From contig RFFP01000015.1 of the NCBI GenBank assembly GCA_003696155.1, forward strand, positions 1-64,000: 64,000 nucleotides of DNA. Direction: 5' to 3'. The stretch is from Acidobacteriota bacterium (lineage in GTDB: Bacteria; Aquificota; Aquificia; Aquificales; Aquificaceae). Numbering within the stretch: the stretch's first letter is position 1; each line of letters begins with the position of its first letter. Below are positions 30,973-40,348 of the stretch, one piece after another. The translations under genes and the position numbers were made by a program. The notes under the pieces were generated by a model, which did no database searches, had not been told where the DNA came from, and saw only the letters and a list, made by a program, of their open reading frames with translations.

Positions 30973-32412
30973 CTAAGCTATGAGGGAAAAGCCCTCTCTC
31001 AGTATTTCTATGGTTACCTCTTCCTTTGCCTCTTCTATTTTCTTTAGCTCAACCCTAAACTTCCCAAGCTTCAAACCTTCCTCCTCTATCATCCTTACCA
31101 TACTATCCCTATGAATACCGATAGCCTGCGCCAATTCTCTAATGTCTGTAAGTATGCTTATATCTAGAGCTTTGCCAGCCTTCGGCAATCTTAATATACC
31201 TATAACAAAGCCCTCACTGTATTGAAGCTTTAGTACCACCAAATATTCCTTTCCAAGTTTAAAGAGCAAAGACCCCTTCCCCCCATCTAGGTACACAGGT
31301 ATATACAGAAGATTGTCGTATCTTAGCATAGTGTACTGAAGAGCCGTTATGAAATCAAGCCTACTCAGGAGTTGCTCTGTTCTGTGTCCGTACCGCTGAA
31401 AAAAGTCATGGAGCGCCTTTCCCCTTTCCATAAACCCTTCTAACTCCTTGTAGGCTTCCTTTATGGACTCTTCACTTCCCCCTTTGAGAGCATCTAAAAA
31501 GTTTCTCACCAAAAGACCTACATCCCCCTCTTCAACTGCTATCTCTTTTAACCTGACAAAAGCGCGCGCAAAGTTTTCCAAGGTTGGATTGTTCTGAGGT
31601 CCCTTTTCTACGATAGTCCACAGTTTTCCGGCAAACATATGCAGCTTCTTTTCCTCCAGAAACTTTAAGGCTTGCATGTCACCCCTTGATTCAAAAAACC
31701 TAACCAAGCCTGCATATTCCTCATGACCTAAACCTTCCAACTTTATGACCTTAAACAACTCCCACAGTCTTTTGTAATCTTGAACAAGTTGCTTGGCGGT
31801 TTCGAATAACCCCTTCATGTTCCCAAGGTCTGAACTGTAGACCACTCCCAACTTTGCCGAAAGGTCTTTCATAATTGGTATGAGCTCCTTTAAAACCTGA
31901 GCCTTAACGTCCTCCATAAGCTCCTCAGGCCTGAGCTTTCCAATGAAAAGCTCAAAAAGCTTCCTTTCATAAAAAATCCCAGAGTTGCGCACCGTTTCCC
32001 AGAGCCCCTTTTGAGATAATGGAAGGTAATAGTATCCCTCTGGTTCAAAGACCATGTTTATAATCTCCTCCGAAACAACCCTCCTATATACACCTACCAC
32101 CTTTAAAGTGAGAGGTGATGTGTTCTCCACTTTAAGTTCTATCATGTCACCTGCCTTCAGTATAAGGGATGACCTATTTTCCGCATTTATCTCTGTGCCA
32201 TCTTCTAGCATAAGACCTAACTTACCACCTTCCGAATGGCTAACCCTTGCCCTTATGGGTCCCTCTTTGTTTAGAGACGCTTCCAAAAGAATCTGAGGAA
32301 CGGTGGATAGAAGTCTAACTTTAAGATTCTCGTGGGTTCTCTGGGTTCTGTTAGATTGGGATTGTTCAGTGGCATGCTGTAAGAGGACGCCTTCAATCCT
32401 CCTTATCTCCAT
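30973..32412 (-). CDS. Hypothetical, FliK-like flagellar hook-length control candidate
   Basis: Upstream partner of the FhlB-like gene; N-terminal LKAGDMIELKVENTSPLTLKV and C-terminal beta/alpha domain typical of such partners. Confidence 0.5.
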   Translation of the reverse strand: MEIRRIEGVLLQHATEQSQSNRTQRTHENLKVRLLSTVPQILLEASLNKEGPIRARVSHSEGGKLGLMLEDGTEINAENRSSLILKAGDMIELKVENTSPLTLKVVGVYRRVVSEEIINMVFEPEGYYYLPLSQKGLWETVRNSGIFYERKLFELFIGKLRPEELMEDVKAQVLKELIPIMKDLSAKLGVVYSSDLGNMKGLFETAKQLVQDYKRLWELFKVIKLEGLGHEEYAGLVRFFESRGDMQALKFLEEKKLHMFAGKLWTIVEKGPQNNPTLENFARAFVRLKEIAVEEGDVGLLVRNFLDALKGGSEESIKEAYKELEGFMERGKALHDFFQRYGHRTEQLLSRLDFITALQYTMLRYDNLLYIPVYLDGGKGSLLFKLGKEYLVVLKLQYSEGFVIGILRLPKAGKALDISILTDIRELAQAIGIHRDSMVRMIEEEGLKLGKFRVELKKIEEAKEEVTIEILREGFSLIA

Positions 32413-32416
32413 ATGT

Positions 32417-33283
32417 TTAAATATCGTCCTCTAACACCATAGCTAAAGCTCCTCTCGCCATGCAGTATTCGGCACAATCGGAAAGATGAACGCCTAGGCA
32501 CTCTGCAGGAAGCTTCTCACAAACAGCCTTTAGCCTTGCCTCAATATCCCCAAGCATACCTTTCAAAGCATCTATAAGCCCACCGCCTAAAACAACCCTA
32601 TCTGGGTTAAAAAGGTGCACCATATTCATCAGCCCAAGGAGAAGGTAGCTTTTAAACTCTTCCACAGACCTTAAAGCCACACCATCGCCCTCATAGGCTC
32701 TTTTCACTATTTCAAAGTCGCTTAGCCTTTGCTCTGAGAGTCTATGGTAAAGCCTCTCAAGACCGTAAGAGGAGCAGTAAGCCTCCCAACATCCGCACCT
32801 TCCACAACTGCAGAGCTCACCCCCTTTCACTATAGTATGATGTCCCGCCTCTAAACTGCTACCGCACGCTCCGAGAAAGGGTTTGCCCCCTATTACAAGA
32901 CCTGCACCAAGTCCTGTGCCAACGGCGATAAATAGAAGTACTCTACTTTCTCTGTGGCTATAGAACCACTCACCGTAGGCTCCTGCGGAAACATCGTTAA
33001 CAATCTTAGCTCTCACATCTGTCAATAATTCAGAGAGGTTTACACTATCCAGGGCTCTTATGTTAGGAGACTTGTAAACCACCCCATCAAGGGATGTGAA
33101 ACCCGCTACAGCCACTCCAACCTGGGATGGATCTCCGTCCAGTACTATCTCCCTCACCTTATTGAGGAAGAGCTCCTTGTGCTCTACTATGTGCCTTATG
33201 TAGTGCTTTTCTGTCCTTCCATCTTCCCAGTATACCTTTATAAAGCTTCCTCCTATGTCAACTCCCTTTTTCATACTCCACAC
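32417..33283 (-). CDS. ROK-family sugar kinase
   Basis: KGVDIGGSFIKVYW; GTGLGAGLVIGGKPF; LCSCGRCGCWEAYCS zinc motif. Confidence 0.92.
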   Translation of the reverse strand: MWSMKKGVDIGGSFIKVYWEDGRTEKHYIRHIVEHKELFLNKVREIVLDGDPSQVGVAVAGFTSLDGVVYKSPNIRALDSVNLSELLTDVRAKIVNDVSAGAYGEWFYSHRESRVLLFIAVGTGLGAGLVIGGKPFLGACGSSLEAGHHTIVKGGELCSCGRCGCWEAYCSSYGLERLYHRLSEQRLSDFEIVKRAYEGDGVALRSVEEFKSYLLLGLMNMVHLFNPDRVVLGGGLIDALKGMLGDIEARLKAVCEKLPAECLGVHLSDCAEYCMARGALAMVLEDDI

Positions 33284-33710
33284 GAGTTATCTTTAAACCT
33301 CCGTCCTCCTTATGGTAGCTTAGGCTAATAGAGAGCAACCTCTGGGTCATACCCTTTTCCTTCTTAACAAGGTCTACCACCAGATAACCATTCCTTACCA
33401 CCCTCTCCTCCGCCCTTGCTGGTGCATAGGTCCTTCTGTTGAGCTGACAAGTGCTGACCATTCCCTCCACATCCTTCATCTCCCTTAGCAAGTTCTCGCT
33501 CAGCATATGCGCAAGCTCCTGTGCCCTTTCTCTTTTGCACTCCTCAAGACCAAGGATAAAGCTATAAAAGGACCTAACCTGAGACATCTCGCTTCTCTTC
33601 TCTTTGACATCCTCGAAGAATATGATAAGAGCGATTATAAGGGGGTAGGATATGCCAAAGACAACAAAGAAACCAAGAAGGACATCTTCCTTGTTAAGCC
33701 TCACAGCCAA
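33258..33710 (-). CDS. Hypothetical membrane-anchored protein
   Basis: One N-terminal TM helix; co-directional overlap with neighbours. Confidence 0.6.
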   Translation of the reverse strand: MAVRLNKEDVLLGFFVVFGISYPLIIALIIFFEDVKEKRSEMSQVRSFYSFILGLEECKRERAQELAHMLSENLLREMKDVEGMVSTCQLNRRTYAPARAEERVVRNGYLVVDLVKKEKGMTQRLLSISLSYHKEDGGLKITRVEYEKGS

Positions 33711-34642
33711 CCTTTCCTCTTTACCCAGTATATTAGCACCAAGGTGGTGGAAACCATAAGGAGTAAGGAGTAAGGATATCCGTATTTCCAGTGGAGCTCG
33801 GGCATGAACTCGAAGTTCATACCGAAGATGCTAGCAATAAGGGTTGCAGGCAAGAAGATGGTTGCCAGTACGGTAAATACCTTAACAGCCTCGTTCTGTC
33901 TTATGGATATGAGTCCAAGCAAACTGTTCTGTATGCTGTCTATCTTGTCCATGTAAAAACTCGTGTAGTCAAGGAGGGTATAAAGGTCATCAAGGGCAAC
34001 CTTTATATCCCTCTTTGTCTGTGCATTTACCTTAGGACTCTTTATAAAGTGGCTAAGAATCCTCAGCTTTTCGTTTACACTCTCCCTTAAGGTTATGTTA
34101 AGCTCATCGTAGTAGGATATCTCCTTTATGATTTCCTCCGACTGCTCTACAAACACCTCCTTTCGTAGGTTTCTTATACGCCTACCAAGTATTTCCAACC
34201 TATCACCTATCCTATCTACCTCAATGTTCACAATCTGGGCAAATATGGCCTCAGGGAATTGAAAACCCACTGGGGACCTCTCCATCCTCTTCTGGAATAT
34301 CATTATGGTTGGTATGTCTCTGTATCTTATGCTCACCATGAACCTCCCCTTTATAAAGAAGAGCACAGGTTCAACGCTTATGTCTTCCTTTTGTTGTATT
34401 ACAAAGGATAGGTTCATGTATATGGCTTCCCCCTCTTCCTTATACTTACTGCTTATCTCTATATCACCAAAAACCTCACGGGGTGGCATTTCAAATCCAA
34501 CGGCGCTTTTTAACCAATCTATCTCCGCATCGCTGGGTTTTTCTACGTCAAGCCATACTACAGACTCTCTCTTTATTTCACCAAAATGGTCAAGCCCGTA
34601 CTTGCTAAGCCCCCTATCAAGGCTTGCATAGACATGTATCAT
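33701..34642 (-). CDS. corA: CorA-family magnesium/cobalt transporter
   Basis: FLPATLIASIFGMNFEFMPELHWKYGYPYSLLLM (GMN motif). Confidence 0.95.
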   Translation of the reverse strand: MIHVYASLDRGLSKYGLDHFGEIKRESVVWLDVEKPSDAEIDWLKSAVGFEMPPREVFGDIEISSKYKEEGEAIYMNLSFVIQQKEDISVEPVLFFIKGRFMVSIRYRDIPTIMIFQKRMERSPVGFQFPEAIFAQIVNIEVDRIGDRLEILGRRIRNLRKEVFVEQSEEIIKEISYYDELNITLRESVNEKLRILSHFIKSPKVNAQTKRDIKVALDDLYTLLDYTSFYMDKIDSIQNSLLGLISIRQNEAVKVFTVLATIFLPATLIASIFGMNFEFMPELHWKYGYPYSLLLMVSTTLVLIYWVKRKGWL

Positions 34643-34653
34643 AAAGGAGTATT

Positions 34654-35241
34654 TTAATCTGAAGTAAGGTCCCTTATGAGCTGCTCTCTTACCTCCTCTG
34701 GGATGGTTGTAATTGCCCTGTAATTGGGATGGTTTATCTCCACCTTTATAGGCTCCCTCTTGAAATCCTCCACCTGCTCATCGCTGAGCTTAACCTTCAA
34801 AAAGTGAACCACAGCTGCCTTACCGTATTCATAATCCTCTTTGCTTCTCTCGTCAGCAACTGCTCTCACCGTATGCTTGTTGCCTATATGAAAGTAAAGG
34901 TGATCATGTATGCCTACAAGTTGGGGAAGAAGTTTCTTTCTTTCGCTAGCCTCTGGTATTTCTATAAACATAGTTATTGAAATTTCCCCTCTTTCTGGGA
35001 TGAGCTCATTGTAAACATCTATCTCCTGCTGCACTTCCTCTTCTCTTACCATCCTCTCTGACCTTATCATCTCCTGTATTTGAAACCATACGGTATCCCT
35101 GTTTTCAAAAACAAGATGGACCCATGGTTCTATGAAAACCCTTCTGTTTTTCTTCAGCTGTATTATCTCCTGAACCTTTTGAGGTCTTACCTTTTCGTAC
35201 TCGTAGATGTTTAGTATCTCATCCCTTGTTATCTTTCTCAT
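34654..35241 (-). CDS. DUF3501 family protein
   Basis: MRKITRDEILNIYEYEKVRPQKVQEII...FENRDTVWFQIQEMIRSER family pattern. Confidence 0.8.
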   Translation of the reverse strand: MRKITRDEILNIYEYEKVRPQKVQEIIQLKKNRRVFIEPWVHLVFENRDTVWFQIQEMIRSERMVREEEVQQEIDVYNELIPERGEISITMFIEIPEASERKKLLPQLVGIHDHLYFHIGNKHTVRAVADERSKEDYEYGKAAVVHFLKVKLSDEQVEDFKREPIKVEINHPNYRAITTIPEEVREQLIRDLTSD

Positions 35242-35271
35242 GTTGGCACCTCCTCTTTTTATTATATGTTT

Positions 35272-35300
35272 ATTATATGCAAACTGTTCTCATTTGTCAA
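35272..35300 (-). promoter_or_regulatory. Perfect-consensus sigma70-type promoter (TTGACA - 17 bp - TATAAT)
   Basis: Minus strand TTGACA at 35295-35300 and TATAAT at 35272-35277; drives DUF3501 gene; -35 overlaps hisC stop codon. Confidence 0.8.
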
Positions 35301-36352
35301 GCCATCTCCTTAAGCACTCCCTCAAGAGCCTCAAGAAAGGCATCGTTCTCCTCAGGCTTGCCTATACTAACCCTGAGACATCCTTCGAGCCCCTCCATAT
35401 AGGAGAAGTTCCTTACTAAAACACCCTTTTCAATCAGCTTTTTATGCAGAAGGTCGGCTGGAATGTAAGTTCTGAAAAGTATGAAGTTGGCAGAGGATGG
35501 GAAGGGCTCTACCCCTTCCATACTCAGGAGCGCGGAGTATACTCTTTCCCTCTCCCTTATGACCCTTTCCACCTCCTCCTCGATTAGAGGGTAAAATTCT
35601 GTCAGCATGAGCCTGGCTATTACCTGGGATGGGTAAGTTATATTAAAGGGAAGCCTTATCTTCTCTATATCCTTTATGACCTCCTCCTTACCTATCATTA
35701 TCCCAACCCTTAGGCCTGCCATACCTATCTTGGATAGGGTACGCAGGACTACCGTATCCTCTCTTTCTAGGGCGTCTTTTAGAAAGGTTCTCTTAGAATA
35801 GTGAAAGTAAGCCTCGTCCAGCACAGTAAAGACACCCTGCGACCTTATGGAAACTATACTCTTCTCGCTGAAGAGGTTACCCGTTGGGTTGTTGGGGTAA
35901 GAAAAGTAAGCAAGAGCAGGTTTTTTTTCTTGTACAAGCCTTAGACTTTCTTCAAGGTCTATGTCAAAGAAGCTATTCAGCCTTATTTCAACCCTTTCCC
36001 TTCCAAAGACCTGGGCAGATATACCGTACATGGAAAAGGTGGGCACCGGATAGAAAATCCCCCTGTTTTGGTCTCCTATGGCTACGGATAGATAGTATAT
36101 GAGTTCATCAGAGCCATTCCCAAGCATGAGGTTTTCCGTTCTTACTCCGAACCTCTGCGCTACGACCTCCTTTAGCTCCTGTACCTGCGGGTCTGGATAT
36201 CTGTTAAATGGGAGCTCGGATAAAACCTCGGCTATTCTCTTTCTTACATCCCCGGGGAATTCTATGGAGAGCTCGTTGGAGGAGAGCTTTACCCTTGCAG
36301 AAGTCCTTTCTGTCTTATAGGCAGAAAGGGACTTTATCCTCGGGTTTACCAT
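35297..36352 (-). CDS. hisC: Histidinol-phosphate aminotransferase
   Basis: KLSSNELSIEFP; SYPNNPTGNLF; LDEAYFHYS; RTLSKIGMAGLRVG. Confidence 0.95.
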   Translation of the reverse strand: MVNPRIKSLSAYKTERTSARVKLSSNELSIEFPGDVRKRIAEVLSELPFNRYPDPQVQELKEVVAQRFGVRTENLMLGNGSDELIYYLSVAIGDQNRGIFYPVPTFSMYGISAQVFGRERVEIRLNSFFDIDLEESLRLVQEKKPALAYFSYPNNPTGNLFSEKSIVSIRSQGVFTVLDEAYFHYSKRTFLKDALEREDTVVLRTLSKIGMAGLRVGIMIGKEEVIKDIEKIRLPFNITYPSQVIARLMLTEFYPLIEEEVERVIRERERVYSALLSMEGVEPFPSSANFILFRTYIPADLLHKKLIEKGVLVRNFSYMEGLEGCLRVSIGKPEENDAFLEALEGVLKEMA

Positions 36353-36353
36353 A

Positions 36354-36599
36354 CTATCCCTGTGGGCTCTCTTCCTCTACTTCTTCCTCCTCCTCACCCC
36401 TGCCAAGGTAGAGCTCCAGCTCCGCAACGGTGGACTCCATAAGTTTGTCTTCTAGTATGCCCTTTATGAGTCTGTTAAGCTTCCTTTCATCCCCCATAGC
36501 TATACCATTCAGAACGTAGTATAGCCTTTTGGGTAGTGAAAGAGCCACTCTTTTATATCTTGGACCACCCTTTTTTCTTGCCTTTCTTGCCATTTTCAT
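36354..36599 (-). CDS. Small basic/acidic bipartite protein, possible ribbon-helix-helix DNA-binding
   Basis: RVALSLPKRLYYVLNGIAMGDERKLNRLIKGILEDKL followed by acidic EEEEEVEEE tail. Confidence 0.6.
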   Translation of the reverse strand: MKMARKARKKGGPRYKRVALSLPKRLYYVLNGIAMGDERKLNRLIKGILEDKLMESTVAELELYLGRGEEEEEVEEESPQG

Positions 36600-36633
36600 A
36601 CCTCCTCTTTTATATGTTCTTTAAAATTATATC

Positions 36634-37344
36634 ATGCTTATCGCTATGCTATTAGTTATCTTAATGACTTCAATCATAGAAGGCAAAAACTTATTTCCAC
36701 AGGATGCTGATGTTTTATTTATTACGGAAGAGCATACGAGTAAAGAAGACCATAGGTTCCAACTTGAGATGATTAAACTCCTTTATGAAAAGCATAAAAG
36801 GGTTGTGATAGCTATGGAGATGTTTCAGCAAAGCTTTCAAGGAGTTTTAGACAAATATGTAAGCTGTGAAATAGAAGAGGAGGAAATGTTAAGAAGGACA
36901 GAATATAGTAAGAGATGGGGCTATGATCCAGAACTCTACAGAGATATATGGAGGTTTGCAAAGGAAAAGGGTATAAGAATCTTCGCCATAAACTTGCCAT
37001 CGGAACTGTTGCAGGCCATAAGGTCCAACGGCCTGAAAGACACCAAAAGTCCAATGATTCCACAACCAATAATATCACAGACAGAAAAAGAGAGGGAAAG
37101 ACTGCGACAGGTGCTCAAGAATCATCCAAAGGTTGATGAGGAACGTTTCTTTGATGTGCAGAATGCTTGGGATAACGGCATGGCCCTGGCCATCGCAAGG
37201 ATTTTAGAAAGTTATCCTGAGTACAAGGTGGTGGTTTTACTCGGAAGGGGCCATGCGGAGGATTACGATGAAGGGGTGCCAAGAAGGTTGAGAGCTTTAA
37301 GGCCCAACGTGAGGATGGTAATACTGCGGAGGGAAGGCTCCTAG
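36634..37344 (+). CDS. ChaN-like/haem-binding uptake family protein
   Basis: FITEEHTSKEDHRFQLEMIKLLYEKHKRVVIAMEMFQQSFQGVLDKY; GRGHAEDYDEGVPRRL. Confidence 0.75.
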   Translation: MLIAMLLVILMTSIIEGKNLFPQDADVLFITEEHTSKEDHRFQLEMIKLLYEKHKRVVIAMEMFQQSFQGVLDKYVSCEIEEEEMLRRTEYSKRWGYDPELYRDIWRFAKEKGIRIFAINLPSELLQAIRSNGLKDTKSPMIPQPIISQTEKERERLRQVLKNHPKVDEERFFDVQNAWDNGMALAIARILESYPEYKVVVLLGRGHAEDYDEGVPRRLRALRPNVRMVILRREGS

Positions 37345-37955
37345 AGGGATTTCCTATTTTCAATGGATTTTTCAAGGGACAGTTCATCCGCAAGCTCAAT
37401 CATGGAGCCAAACTGAAGGCCATAAGATATGCGGGTTATCTTTACATTGGGAAAGCGTTTTCTTATGAGCTTTGCAAGATAGTTGGCGGTAGCCTCACCC
37501 TCAAGGTTGGGATTGGTTGCCAGTATAACTTCCTTTACCGTGTACCTCTCAATTCTATCCATAAGGGGTTCTATGTTTAAGTCTTTGGGGGACACGCCTT
37601 CGAGGGGTGCAATCCTACCACCGAGCACATGGTATACGCCCGTATACCTCTCAAGCCTCTCTATGGCAAAAGCATCTTGAGATTCCTCCACCACACATAT
37701 GAATCTTCTGTTTCTCTTGGAGTCTGCGCACACTTTACACAGCTCCTCCTCCGTGTAAAGCCCGCACTCGGAGCACGGTCTTATCTTCTGGCTCACAACT
37801 CGGAGGGCATCCACGAGGGATAGCCTATCCTCCTGTTTAAGTTTAAGGAGGTTGTAAAGAAACCTCATAGCCCCTCTCTCACCGTATGTTGGTATCTGGG
37901 TAAGCCTCTGAAGGGACTCTTTTATGGATGGTGGGACAACCTCTTCGAAGGACAT
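37341..37955 (-). CDS. recR: Recombination protein RecR
   Basis: C4 zinc finger CSECGLYTEEELCKVC; VVEESQDAFAIERLERYTGVYHVLGGRIAPLEG Toprim. Confidence 0.97.
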   Translation of the reverse strand: MSFEEVVPPSIKESLQRLTQIPTYGERGAMRFLYNLLKLKQEDRLSLVDALRVVSQKIRPCSECGLYTEEELCKVCADSKRNRRFICVVEESQDAFAIERLERYTGVYHVLGGRIAPLEGVSPKDLNIEPLMDRIERYTVKEVILATNPNLEGEATANYLAKLIRKRFPNVKITRISYGLQFGSMIELADELSLEKSIENRKSL

Positions 37956-37962
37956 TGTATTA

Positions 37963-39288
37963 TTATGCCACCTTAAGGGAAGCTATTTTCTTTAAAAGAC
38001 CGTCCAGCTCATCCCTGGTTCTCTTTTCGGTAACCGCAAGCAGGGTTGTATCCTTATATCCGAAGTTCTTTAGCAAGACCCCAAAGAGTATGCCCTCCCT
38101 AAGAAGGGTTTTGTGTAAATCCTCCATGTTGGGGTGTTTTACGGGAAACTCCCACAGATGCTTACCTGCAAAAACCTCAGAGAAGCCCATTCTTAGCAGC
38201 TCTCTTTTCATATACATGGCCTTGGAAAGGCTATGCAGAGCAACCTCCCTTAAGCCTTCTTTACCAAGCAGAACCATGTAAAGGAGGTTAGCAAGTGCAG
38301 TAAGGTTTTGATTGGTGCATATGTTAGAGGTAGCCCTCTCCCTTCTGATGTGCTGCTCCCTTGCCTGAAGTATGAGCGTAAAGGCCCTTTTCCCCTCTAT
38401 ATCCTCACCAAGCCCCACAATCCTTCCTGGCATCTTCCTAACATACCTCTCTCTTGTGGCAAAGAAGCCAGCGTACGGACCCCCAAAGTTGAGGGGAAGG
38501 CCCATCTGCTGACCCTCGCCAACCACCACATCAGCATCAAAATCCCCCGGCGGCTTTAGGACCGAAAGCGCTATAGGGTCCGCAACCACCACAAGGGGCA
38601 CCTCGTACATGTTCTTTAGCTTTGCTATATCCTCCAGGGGTTCTAGATAACCCAAAAAGTTGGGATACTGAACCCCAATAGCGTGCGTCTGTCCGTCCTT
38701 TAAAAGCTCCTCAAGGCGGTTCAGGTCTGTGTGCCCATCTTGGTCAATGGGACAGTAAACTATCTCATCGCCATAACCTAATAGATAGGTTTCTACCACC
38801 CGTGCGTAAAGTGGGTTTACACCCCTTGAAAGCACTACCCTTTTACCTTTATCCTTTATGGCCCTTGCCATGAGAATACCTTCTGCAAGGGCACTCGCCC
38901 CATCGTATAGACTTGCGTTAGCAACTTCCATACCAGTAAGCTCACATATAAGGCTCTGATATTCAAAGAGGGCCTGTAGAGTCCCCTGGGAAGCCTCCGG
39001 TTGATAGGGAGTATAGGCTGTTAGGAACTCCCCTCTGTTTAATAATTGCCATAAGGCCGACGGTATTATCCTGTCATAAGCACCAAAACCGGCAAGACAT
39101 AAGAGTTCCCTATTTACCCTGCTTGCCTTGCCAAAGTATCTCCTTAATTCTTCCTCGCTCTTTGGCTCCGGGAGTTTAGGTTTTGAAAGGAGAGATGGGT
39201 CTATATGAGAAAAGAGATCCTCTAAAGTCTCGAGCCCCAAAAAGCTGAGTATGTCTCTCCTTTCTTCCTCTGAATGGGGTATGTACAT
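37963..39288 (-). CDS. gcvPA: Glycine dehydrogenase (decarboxylating) subunit 1
   Basis: MYIPHSEEERRDILSFLG...TPYQPEASQGTLQALFEYQSLICELTGMEVANASLYDGASALAE. Confidence 0.97.
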   Translation of the reverse strand: MYIPHSEEERRDILSFLGLETLEDLFSHIDPSLLSKPKLPEPKSEEELRRYFGKASRVNRELLCLAGFGAYDRIIPSALWQLLNRGEFLTAYTPYQPEASQGTLQALFEYQSLICELTGMEVANASLYDGASALAEGILMARAIKDKGKRVVLSRGVNPLYARVVETYLLGYGDEIVYCPIDQDGHTDLNRLEELLKDGQTHAIGVQYPNFLGYLEPLEDIAKLKNMYEVPLVVVADPIALSVLKPPGDFDADVVVGEGQQMGLPLNFGGPYAGFFATRERYVRKMPGRIVGLGEDIEGKRAFTLILQAREQHIRRERATSNICTNQNLTALANLLYMVLLGKEGLREVALHSLSKAMYMKRELLRMGFSEVFAGKHLWEFPVKHPNMEDLHKTLLREGILFGVLLKNFGYKDTTLLAVTEKRTRDELDGLLKKIASLKVA

Positions 39289-39818
39289 TAACGTTCCCTT
39301 TCCTCGTAGCCCAGCTCCTCCTCCGGAAGGGCTTCTAGGGACTCTTCCACACCTTCGCTAAGCTCTTCCTCTGGAAGGTTTAGCCTAACAGTTTCTCCTT
39401 TCTCGTCTTTTATGACTTCCACAAGCAATTGGGCGTAGTCCTGGGCAGGCATGAGGTCTTCCACTTCCATGGGGTCGGAGAGCTCTATCACCGCAATCCA
39501 ACCATCTTCGTAAGGTGATTCATTTACAAGGTGGGGCTCGTCGTTTAGAACCTCGTTAACCTCAACCACAACACCCGATAGAGGTGCGTATATGGGCGAC
39601 ACGCTCTTGACCGATTCTATGTTCGCCACAGCATCACCGCTTTCATAGCTTTCCCCCACCGATGGTAGGTCCACATAAACCACATCACCTAGCTCCTTTT
39701 GAGCATAGTCTGTTATGCCTATCCAAGCTTTGTTCCCCCTTATAAGAGCCCATTCATGCTCCTTTGTGTAGTACCTATCCCCTTTGACTATGTACTTACC
39801 AACCATTATGTCTTCCAT
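39288..39818 (-). CDS. gcvH: Glycine cleavage H protein with extended acidic C-terminus
   Basis: Lipoyl motif VANIESVKSVSPIYAPLSG; C-terminal EEELSEGVEESLEALPEEELGYEERER extension. Confidence 0.93.
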   Translation of the reverse strand: MEDIMVGKYIVKGDRYYTKEHEWALIRGNKAWIGITDYAQKELGDVVYVDLPSVGESYESGDAVANIESVKSVSPIYAPLSGVVVEVNEVLNDEPHLVNESPYEDGWIAVIELSDPMEVEDLMPAQDYAQLLVEVIKDEKGETVRLNLPEEELSEGVEESLEALPEEELGYEERER

Positions 39819-39829
39819 AGCATGCCTCC

Positions 39830-40312
39830 TTATAACGTTTCATACTCTATCCCATAGTCTCCCTTTAATCTTTCTATGACATTCAAAAAATCCACCTCTT
39901 CACCGATGTAGCCCTCAATGGTTCTTATAAGATAATCAAGGTCCACCAGCCTGAAAAGTGCCACTCCTTTCCACTTACTGTTAATAGCGTATATGATATT
40001 CTTTCTTCTCTTACTTATAAACTCCTTTAACTTATCGTTGCTTAACTCCTCTGCTGCATTTAACACCAAAACATCGTTGCCCCTAAGCTTTCTAAGACCT
40101 TTGTATATGCCGTAAAGTAGCGTTCCTTTGTCATTCCTTATAAAAACAAGGTCCGGGAAAAGGTCAATGAGGTTCTTCATCTCCGAGGTTATAACCGCAT
40201 AGATACTGTCTGGCCCTATAAGCCTCTTTAAGGTGCTTACCTTATTAGAGAGCTTTTGCACCCAGTCTTTTTCCTGTATTAGTTTGGAATGAAGCACAAG
40301 AAGCGCCTTCAT
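39830..40312 (-). CDS. Hypothetical protein, possibly degenerate nucleotidyltransferase-like fold
   Basis: TLLYGIYKGLRKLRGNDVLVLNAAEELSNDKL weakly recalls MobA/IspD-type core; no N-terminal GxGxR motif. Confidence 0.5.
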   Translation of the reverse strand: MKALLVLHSKLIQEKDWVQKLSNKVSTLKRLIGPDSIYAVITSEMKNLIDLFPDLVFIRNDKGTLLYGIYKGLRKLRGNDVLVLNAAEELSNDKLKEFISKRRKNIIYAINSKWKGVALFRLVDLDYLIRTIEGYIGEEVDFLNVIERLKGDYGIEYETL

Positions 40313-40348
40313 ACTGCTATAATATTATAAGCTTCTTCGGAGGTTAAA

